Source of the DNA: Sphaerisporangium perillae
GTDB lineage: Bacteria; Actinomycetota; Actinomycetes; Streptosporangiales; Streptosporangiaceae
Assembly (NCBI RefSeq): GCF_023276435.1
Contig: NZ_JALLPO010000040.1
Span: forward strand, 30,733 to 94,732
Reading direction: 5' to 3'
DNA length: 64,000 nt
Positions within the stretch are counted from its first letter, which is position 1. Every line of letters starts with the position of its first letter. Under the pieces are notes generated by a model. That model had not been told where the DNA came from. It did not search any database and saw nothing but the letters and a program-made list of their open reading frames with translations. Shown piece by piece: positions 58,941 to 64,000 of the stretch. Both the position numbers and the translations under genes were made by a program.

Positions 58941-60338
58941 ATGAGCGAACAGCTGAACACCGGCAGCCACGACCTGCCGATCTCCGACGCCCTTGCCGCC
59001 TTCATGACGGACGGCTGGGACGACACGAGCCGCCCCGGCCCCGCGCCGCTGCCGCTCGCCGCCTACACCGCCAAGCGGCGCGCCGCGCTCGTCCAGCGCT
59101 TCCCCGGCGAGCGGCTGGTCATCCCGTCCGGAACGCTCAAGGTCCGCAGCAACGACAGCGACTACCGGTTCCGGCCGCACAGCGCGTACGCCTACCTCAC
59201 CGGCGGGCAGCAGCCGGACGACGTGCTCGTCATCGCCCCCTCCGGCGCGGCCACCCTGTTCACCCGCCCCCGGTCGCCCAGGTCCGCCGAAGGCACGGCC
59301 GGGCAGGAGTTCTACCGCGACCGCCGGTACGGCGAGTTCTGGGTCGGCGCCCGGCCCACCCTGGCCGAAGCCGAGGCGCTTTACCAGATCGAGTGCGCCC
59401 CGATCGACCGCCTGCCCGAGGCGCTGACCGGGCCCGCACGGGTCCTGCGCGACGTCGACGCCTCCGTGGACGCGCAGGTGCCACCGCACGACGGCGACGC
59501 CGAACTGACCGCCCACCTGTCGGAGATGCGGCTGATCAAGGACGAGTGGGAGGTCGCGCAGCTCCAGCACGCCGTCGAGGCGACCGGACGCGGCTTCGAG
59601 GACGTCGTGCGGGCCCTGCCGCAGGCCCTCGCCCACCCCCGTGGCGAACGGTACGTCGAGGGCGTCTTCGGGCTGCGGGCCCGGCTGGAGGGCAACGCCG
59701 CCGGATACGACACGATCGCCGCCTCCGGCGCGCACGCCTGCGTGCTCCACTGGATCCGCAACGACGGGCGCCTGAACCGCGACGAGCTCCTGCTGCTCGA
59801 CGCGGGCGTGGAGACCGACGACCTCTACACCGCCGACATCACCCGCACCCTGCCGCTGGCGGGCCGGTTCAACCCGATCCAACGGCAGGTCTACGAGCTG
59901 GTGTACGAGGCGCAGAACGCCGCCATCGCCGTGCTGAAGCCGGGTGCGCGGTTCCGCGACTTCCACCGGGCCGCGATGGCGGTCATCGCCGAGGGCCTGC
60001 ACGAGTGGGGCGTGCTCGACTCCGCCGACGGCGAGCTGCACCGCCGGTACACGCTGTGCAGCAGCGGGCACATGCTGGGCCTCGACGTGCACGACTGCGC
60101 CAAGGCCCGCACGTCGGTCTACCTCGACGGCGTCCTCGAGGCCGGGCAGGTGCTCACCGTCGAACCCGGTCTCTACCTCCAGCCCGACGACCTGACCCTC
60201 CCGCCGGAGTTCCGCGGCATCGGCGTGCGCATCGAGGACGACCTGATCATCACCGACGACGGCGCCCGCCTCATGTCATCCGCCCTCCCCCGCCACCCCG
60301 ACGAAATCGAAACCTGGATGACCACCCTCCTCCCCTGA
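58941..60338 (+). CDS. Xaa-Pro aminopeptidase (M24B, aminopeptidase P family)
   Basis: 465 aa with an N-terminal aminopeptidase-P domain (FRPHSAYAYLTGGQQPDDVL) and a pita-bread M24 domain. The five metal ligands are visible: Asp in LLLLDAGVETDDLYTADITR (two Asp), His in SSGHMLGLDVHD, Glu in VLTVEPGLYL and Glu in GIGVRIEDDL. The enzyme removes an N-terminal residue before proline in the cytosol with Mn or Co. Upstream, GGTAAAGGGCCGG is repeated twice. It ends just before a GC-rich gap without a gene (60339-60519). Confidence 0.9.
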   Translation: MSEQLNTGSHDLPISDALAAFMTDGWDDTSRPGPAPLPLAAYTAKRRAALVQRFPGERLVIPSGTLKVRSNDSDYRFRPHSAYAYLTGGQQPDDVLVIAPSGAATLFTRPRSPRSAEGTAGQEFYRDRRYGEFWVGARPTLAEAEALYQIECAPIDRLPEALTGPARVLRDVDASVDAQVPPHDGDAELTAHLSEMRLIKDEWEVAQLQHAVEATGRGFEDVVRALPQALAHPRGERYVEGVFGLRARLEGNAAGYDTIAASGAHACVLHWIRNDGRLNRDELLLLDAGVETDDLYTADITRTLPLAGRFNPIQRQVYELVYEAQNAAIAVLKPGARFRDFHRAAMAVIAEGLHEWGVLDSADGELHRRYTLCSSGHMLGLDVHDCAKARTSVYLDGVLEAGQVLTVEPGLYLQPDDLTLPPEFRGIGVRIEDDLIITDDGARLMSSALPRHPDEIETWMTTLLP

Positions 60339-60519
60339 CCCCTCACCCCCACCCCACGAACCCGAACAACCCCCACCGGGGCCGGGCGTGCTTTTCTTTC
60401 CGCTTCGTGGGTGGTCGCGGAATCGGCGCCGGGGCGGTGGGACGTTGTGCGGTGATGCCGGCGCCGCCGTACGGTGCGCAACCGGCGCGCGGGCGTGGGG
60501 ACCTCGCTAAGGTGAGTGG

Positions 60520-61341
60520 GTGCGCAGCTCGCTTGTCATGGCCGGTCGTACAGAGGCCGTACTCGCCAGGGTGACCGGCACGCTGACCGCCATCGAGCGC
60601 GAACGCGCCGCCCAGTTCACCCGGGAGGGCGACCGCCGTGACTACATCGCCGCGCACCTGCTCATCCGGCACTGCGCCGCGGCCTATCTCGGGCTCTCGG
60701 ACCAGGAACCGACCCTCGTCCAGCACTGCGACCAGCATGGCCCGGGCAGCCACGGGCGCCCTTCCATCGTCGAGGCGCCCGAGCTGGGCGTCAGCCTCTC
60801 GCATACGGCCGGGTACGTCGCCGTCGTGGCGGGCCCGGGGCGGGTGGGCATCGATGCCGAGCACGTGCCCGAGGGCCCGGCCGATGCGGCTCTGATCGAC
60901 TTCGCCCTGGCACCCGGTGAGCTGGCCCTGGCCGGCGGCGACAGCCTGCGGCTGATCCGCCAGTGGGTGCGCAAGGAGGCGCTGGTAAAGCGGGGCGAAC
61001 TGACGCTCGACGACTTCCCGCTGACCGACCTGTCCGACATCTTCGCCATCGCAGATACGTCCGACTCGTCCGGCTCATCTGGCGGGTCGGACCCGTCTCG
61101 CCGGTCAGACCCGTCCGACTCATATGGCGGGTCAGACCTGTCTCGCCGGTCGGATCCGTCCGCCCCCTGCGACTCACCGGACCTCACTCGATCCGGCCTG
61201 CGGCCATCCCCCCATGGAGAGGCCGGAGGGGCGGTGACGTTCGGATGGCGGGGGCGGCGATTACTGGAATGGACGGCCGGAACCGTCGTCGCGACCGCGA
61301 TCACCGACCACCCTGCCGAGCTGCGCCGGGTCGACGCCTGA
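60520..61341 (+). CDS. Sfp-type 4'-phosphopantetheinyl transferase
   Basis: The 273-aa product has the PPTase motifs: GVSLSHTAGYVAVVAGPGRV followed by GIDAEHV (metal Asp and Glu), and RQWVRKEALVKRGEL (WxxKEA-type). Such enzymes move the phosphopantetheine arm from CoA to carrier proteins of polyketide, peptide or fatty-acid synthases. The second half carries a Ser/Asp-rich insert with a repeated unit (SGGSDPSRRSDPSDSYGGSD). The GTG start lies 6 nt after TAAGGT and may be leaderless. The 3' end overlaps the convergent CDF gene by 81 bp. No synthase is in the window, so it probably serves distant clusters. Confidence 0.83.
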   Translation: MRSSLVMAGRTEAVLARVTGTLTAIERERAAQFTREGDRRDYIAAHLLIRHCAAAYLGLSDQEPTLVQHCDQHGPGSHGRPSIVEAPELGVSLSHTAGYVAVVAGPGRVGIDAEHVPEGPADAALIDFALAPGELALAGGDSLRLIRQWVRKEALVKRGELTLDDFPLTDLSDIFAIADTSDSSGSSGGSDPSRRSDPSDSYGGSDLSRRSDPSAPCDSPDLTRSGLRPSPHGEAGGAVTFGWRGRRLLEWTAGTVVATAITDHPAELRRVDA

Positions 61342-62493
61342 GCCTGACGGACCGCCCGGCGCGCCGCTCCGTTCATCCGTGCCTTCCTCACTCAGCGCGC
61401 CGCCCCGTTCATCCGCGTCTCCCACACCCGATGCGCCGCTTCGTTCACCCGCGTCTCCCACACCCGGTGCGCCCGGCTGATCCGTGCCTCCCTCGCCCGG
61501 AAGGTCGTTCTCGCCGCGTGATTCCCCCAAGGGCCCCGCGCTCCGGCGACGGGCCTCGTACCCGGGGGTCGGATCGAGGAAGACGTGCGAGATGCCCGGG
61601 AAGCGCTCCACCAGCCGGTGCTCGATCTCGTCCGCCACCTGCTCCAGCCTGTCCCCCGTACAGTCGTCCACGAAGTCGATCTTCGCGGCCACCAGCACGT
61701 CGTCCGGACCGAGCATCATGGTCAGAAGCTCCACGACCTCGCTGACCTCGGATCGGGCGACGATCTCCGCGAGGACCTCCCGCTGCAGGCTGGGCGGGGC
61801 CGCCTGGCCGATCAGCAGCGACACGTTCGCCCTGATCAGGTGGAGCGCGACACCGAGCAGCAGCAGGCCGATCACGATCGAGGCCAGCCCGTCCCACACC
61901 GGAGATCCGGTGAGCTGGAAGCCCAGGAGCCCGAGCGCCGCGATACCGATGCCGGCCAGAGCCGCGGCGTCCTCGAAGACCACCGCCTTGACCGCGGTAT
62001 CGGTGGTGTGCACGACGTACCGCTGAGGGCTCACGTTCCAGCGGTCCGCCTCCTCCCGTACCTGGTGGACGGCCCTGAGGAAAGAGATGCTCTCCAGCAG
62101 GAAGGCGATCGCCAGGACGATGTAGGAGACACCGAGATCGCTCAGATCCTCCCCCTGGAGGATGGTCTGCACGCCGTGCGTGATCGAGAACCCTGCCCCG
62201 ATCAGGAGCGTCGCGCCCGCGGCCATGAGCGCCCAGAAGAACCCGGCCTTGCCGTACCCGAAGGGATGCCGCCGGTCCGCGGGATGCCCGCTGCGCCGGA
62301 CCGCGATCAGCAGGAGCACCTCGGTCACCGTGTCGGCGCCCGAGTGGGCGGCCTCGGAGAGCATCGCCGATGAGCCGCTGATGAGGCCGGCCACCATCTT
62401 CGCGATCGCGATCACGAGGTTGATCCCTGCCGCCACCGCGACCGTGAGGAGACTTTCCTGGCCCGAACCGGGCTCCGCCGCCTTGTCGCTCAT
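61261..62493 (-). CDS. cation diffusion facilitator (CDF) metal transporter
   Basis: 410 aa; helices include LLTVAVAAGINLVIAIAKMV, GLASIVIGLLLLGVALHLIR and VLAIAFLLESISFLRAVHQV. The metal site is MLSEAAHSGADTVTEVLLLI (S-x-H-x-x-D form) plus VVFEDAAALAGIGIAALG. The cytoplasmic domain has VLVAAKIDFVDDCTGDRLEQ and FPGISHVFLDPTPG. It exports Zn, Fe, Co or Mn from the cell. The last 90 residues are an extra tail containing a 12-aa repeat (GVGDAGERSGAS, GVGDADERGGAL) from a 36-bp tandem repeat, overlapping the PPTase gene. The divergent MarR gene may regulate it. Confidence 0.9.
   Translation of the reverse strand: MSDKAAEPGSGQESLLTVAVAAGINLVIAIAKMVAGLISGSSAMLSEAAHSGADTVTEVLLLIAVRRSGHPADRRHPFGYGKAGFFWALMAAGATLLIGAGFSITHGVQTILQGEDLSDLGVSYIVLAIAFLLESISFLRAVHQVREEADRWNVSPQRYVVHTTDTAVKAVVFEDAAALAGIGIAALGLLGFQLTGSPVWDGLASIVIGLLLLGVALHLIRANVSLLIGQAAPPSLQREVLAEIVARSEVSEVVELLTMMLGPDDVLVAAKIDFVDDCTGDRLEQVADEIEHRLVERFPGISHVFLDPTPGYEARRRSAGPLGESRGENDLPGEGGTDQPGAPGVGDAGERSGASGVGDADERGGALSEEGTDERSGAPGGPSGSGVDPAQLGRVVGDRGRDDGSGRPFQ
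61361..61500. repeat. 36-bp tandem repeat in the CDF gene tail, four copies
   Basis: Units begin at 61361, 61397, 61433 and 61469 (GCGCCGCTCCGTTCATCCG type). The length is a multiple of 3, so the CDF frame is kept and gains 12 residues per unit. The array starts just after the PPTase stop codon. Confidence 0.7.
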
Positions 62494-62613
62494 CTCGCCG
62501 CTCCTTCCCCCGCCGGCGCCCGGCTACCTGGTTCCGGACAGGAAGTTCGCGCAAATCGGGAACGATCAGTGCATTCGGCCAAGGTCACCCACTTCTTATG
62601 ACCCCAGGAGAGA

Positions 62614-62619
62614 TAGATT
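62614..62619 (+). promoter_or_regulatory. -10 element of a leaderless marR transcript
   Basis: TAGATT, then CACAGGC and the ATG. Spacing of 7 nt equals that at the Smr gene and the ThrRS leader peptide. Confidence 0.45.
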
Positions 62620-62626
62620 CACAGGC

Positions 62627-63121
62627 ATGAGCACGGCAGACTCCGACGACCTCGACACCAACTGGCTGAGCAAAGGCGAGCAACGAGCGTGGCGTGCCCA
62701 TCTGGCCGCCCACAAGCTGCTCGAGCATCGGCTCGACCGCGAGCTCCAGGGGTTCGGACTGTCGCTGAACGACTACGAGATCCTGGTGAACCTCTCCGAG
62801 AGCCCCGCCCATCGCATGCGGATGAGCGACCTCGCCGAGGCGACCATCCAGTCCCGCAGCCGCCTGTCCCACCAGATCGCTCGCATGGAGGCCGCCTCCC
62901 TGGTGCGAAGGGAGAGCTGCCCGGACGACCGGCGGGGGACGTTCGCGGTGCTCACCGAGCACGGATGGGAGACCATGCAGCGGGTGGCCCCCATGCACGT
63001 CGCCAACGTCCGCTACCACTTCATCGACCGCCTGACCCCGGAGCTGATCGAGGCGCTGGAGGTCGCCTACACGCCCGTCGTGAAGCATCTGCTGCGCATG
63101 CGGGCGGAGGAGCGCGCCTAG
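62627..63121 (+). CDS. MarR-family transcriptional regulator
   Basis: 164 aa with a winged-helix MarR core: LQGFGLSLNDYEILVNLSES, MRMSDLAEATIQSRSRLSHQ, IARMEAASLVRRESCPDDRR, GTFAVLTEHGWETMQRVAP. The wing DDRR is conserved. MarR dimers repress nearby genes and release DNA on binding phenolic or other small ligands, or on oxidation. The ATG is placed by the leaderless -10 element. It is divergent from the CDF transporter with a 133-bp gap, so CDF and itself are likely targets. The start of the N-terminus (STADSDDLDTNWLSKGEQRA) is the common actinomycete form. Confidence 0.88.
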   Translation: MSTADSDDLDTNWLSKGEQRAWRAHLAAHKLLEHRLDRELQGFGLSLNDYEILVNLSESPAHRMRMSDLAEATIQSRSRLSHQIARMEAASLVRRESCPDDRRGTFAVLTEHGWETMQRVAPMHVANVRYHFIDRLTPELIEALEVAYTPVVKHLLRMRAEERA

Positions 63122-63207
63122 CACGCCGGGGGCGCCTTCGCGTGGGCGGTGCGGGGTGACCTCAAACCGATACCTGCGAAAACCCCTGATGTGGGCCCCG
63201 CGCTGGC

Positions 63208-63213
63208 TACCAT
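63208..63213 (+). promoter_or_regulatory. -10 element before the lipoprotein gene
   Basis: TACCAT (TANNNT) ends 6 nt before the GTG start, consistent with a leaderless transcript. Confidence 0.35.
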
Positions 63214-63219
63214 CCGGCT

Positions 63220-63966
63220 GTGTCGAAAAGGTCGCTCACTTCCCGGTCTCGCCGTGCCCGCGTATACGGTGCCGGCCTGTCCCTCGCCCGCGTGCCGCTG
63301 ATGCTCGCGTGGCTCGTCCTTCCGCTGTGCCTCGCCGTCGCGTGCACGTCCTCACCCGGCGCCGAGGCCCTGCCCTCGGGGCGTGAGCTGCTGGACAAGT
63401 CGGCGGCGGCGATGCGGACGGTCAAGACCGTCGCCTTCACGATCGCGACCGAGGGCAAGCCCCCCGTCCCCGTCAGGCATGCCGAGGGCTCCCTGACCCG
63501 GGAGGGCGACGCCAAGGGCACGCTGCAGATTGACGTCCTGGGCAACCTGCAGGAGCTCAACTTCGTCCTGACCGGTGACACCGTCTACTTCAAGGGTCCC
63601 ACCGGCGGCTACCAGACGATGACCCGCAAGGAACTCGCCGGCATCTACGACCCCTCGGCCATCCTGAACGCCGACACGGGGGTGTCGCGCCTGCTCGCCA
63701 CCGCCTCGGACGCCAAGACCGAGGCCGTGGAGAAGATCGGGGGCGTGGACGCCTATCCGGTGAGCGTGTCCCTGTCCCAGCAGGTCATCACCACGCTGGT
63801 GCCCGGGGTGAACCAGGGGGTGAACGGGAAGGTGTGGCTCGCGAAGGACACCGGCCGCCTGCTGAAGGCGAGCCTGCCCATGGGCACGGGCGCCAACAGC
63901 GGCACCGTGCTGGTGACCTTCGACGACTACGACGTACCGGTGACGGTCACCGCTCCGGCGAAGTGA
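63220..63966 (+). CDS. LppX/LprAFG-family lipoprotein (LprG-like)
   Basis: 248 aa. A long N-terminus (basic SLTSRSRRARV, hydrophobic VPLMLAWLVLPLCLAV) ends at the lipobox-like AVAC followed by TSSPG; the -2 Val is unusual. The mature part is LppX-like: GRELLDKSAAAMRTVKTVAF, GSLTREGDAKGTLQIDVLGN, VNGKVWLAKDTGRLLKASLP. LprG-type proteins carry lipids across the periplasm and in mycobacteria are encoded with an MFS exporter. The following frame begins 4 bp after this gene's stop, matching that arrangement. Confidence 0.88.
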   Translation: MSKRSLTSRSRRARVYGAGLSLARVPLMLAWLVLPLCLAVACTSSPGAEALPSGRELLDKSAAAMRTVKTVAFTIATEGKPPVPVRHAEGSLTREGDAKGTLQIDVLGNLQELNFVLTGDTVYFKGPTGGYQTMTRKELAGIYDPSAILNADTGVSRLLATASDAKTEAVEKIGGVDAYPVSVSLSQQVITTLVPGVNQGVNGKVWLAKDTGRLLKASLPMGTGANSGTVLVTFDDYDVPVTVTAPAK

Positions 63967-63970
63967 CACC

Positions 63971-64000
63971 ATGACCCTCCCCTCCGACCCCGCCCCGGCC
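63971..64000 (+). CDS. start of the next gene (cut by the window end)
   Basis: An ATG 4 bp after the lipoprotein stop opens MTLPSDPAPA and continues past the edge. In LprG loci the next gene is an MFS transporter, but ten residues cannot show this. Confidence 0.45.
   Translation, partial: MTLPSDPAPA

Noticed and set aside
60520..61341. Sign of a biosynthetic gene cluster around the phosphopantetheinyl transferase
   Set aside because: No polyketide, peptide or carrier-protein gene is in the window; neighbours are peptidase, transporter and regulator.
1..64000. tRNA, rRNA, tmRNA genes
   Set aside because: No convincing T-loop/acceptor combination or rRNA sequence was noticed by eye; a dedicated tRNA scan would be decisive.

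Overview
The window is very GC-rich, uses many GTG and TTG starts, and carries families typical of filamentous actinomycetes (paired DUF5753 HTH + DUF397 genes, SpoIIE/STAS and HATPase regulators, F420-type PPOX proteins, LppX-type lipoprotein). It is most like a Streptosporangiaceae-type chromosome (Nonomuraea/Streptosporangium/Microbispora relatives). This assignment rests on gene content and style only. No rRNA, tRNA or CRISPR array was recognised.

Layout. 0-7 kb: end of an alpha/beta hydrolase, a membrane protein, a secreted SnoaL-like protein, an NAD(P) dehydrogenase + SDR pair, a secreted beta-helix protein, then decayed sequence including a MurG-like remnant. 7-12.7 kb: PAS-SpoIIE phosphatase with STAS partner, an F420-type PPOX protein, an acyltransferase, and a cyclase/TPP-enzyme pair coupled by ATGA. 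12.7-15.3 kb: an ABC-permease remnant and a PTS-type dihydroxyacetone kinase operon (dhaK, dhaL, dhaM), with two 10-codon minicistrons chained between dhaL and dhaM. 15.3-16.7 kb: a short threonyl-tRNA synthetase without editing domains, preceded by a Thr-Thr-Thr leader peptide and an attenuator-like hairpin. 17-20 kb: SHOCT membrane protein, an M48-like protein lacking its zinc motif, and a GNAT gene inside an inverted repeat.

20-31.6 kb: a catabolic island. It holds an AtuA-type protein, a D-2-hydroxyacid FAD/Fe-S dehydrogenase, a FmdB zinc ribbon, an iron alcohol dehydrogenase resembling hydroxyacid-oxoacid transhydrogenase, an MBL-fold lactonase, a divergent GntR/FCD regulator with a clear operator palindrome, and an acyl-CoA synthetase. 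A gamma-lactone/4-hydroxybutyrate route is a plausible reading. 31.6-35 kb: transposase debris, an FMN-binding PPOX protein, and a small integrative-element remnant (integrase tail plus WD40 gene) bounded by 16-bp repeats, one of which is the 3' end of an Smr-domain gene.

35-46 kb: a large secreted subtilase, more IS debris, an amidase and cupin pair, an anti-sigma-type ATPase with its partner, a DUF5753/DUF397 pair, a truncated wax-ester synthase, and HIT, isochorismatase and GNAT genes. 46-50 kb: a multidomain GH92 alpha-mannosidase.

50-58 kb: the most unusual locus. A divergent 549-aa protein of unknown function faces a run of intracellular-type subtilase, ECF-like sigma factor, a 165-aa protein in the usual anti-sigma position, a TPR-CHAT (caspase-like) protease and a small beta-sandwich protein. 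Two proteases and a sigma factor in one translationally coupled unit suggest a protease-controlled transcriptional response. 58-64 kb: CBS protein, aminopeptidase P, Sfp-type phosphopantetheinyl transferase, CDF cation exporter, divergent MarR regulator, LppX/LprG lipoprotein and the start of a further gene. The window also has an unusual number of short tandem repeats (25-43 bp units) and truncated genes at gene borders.
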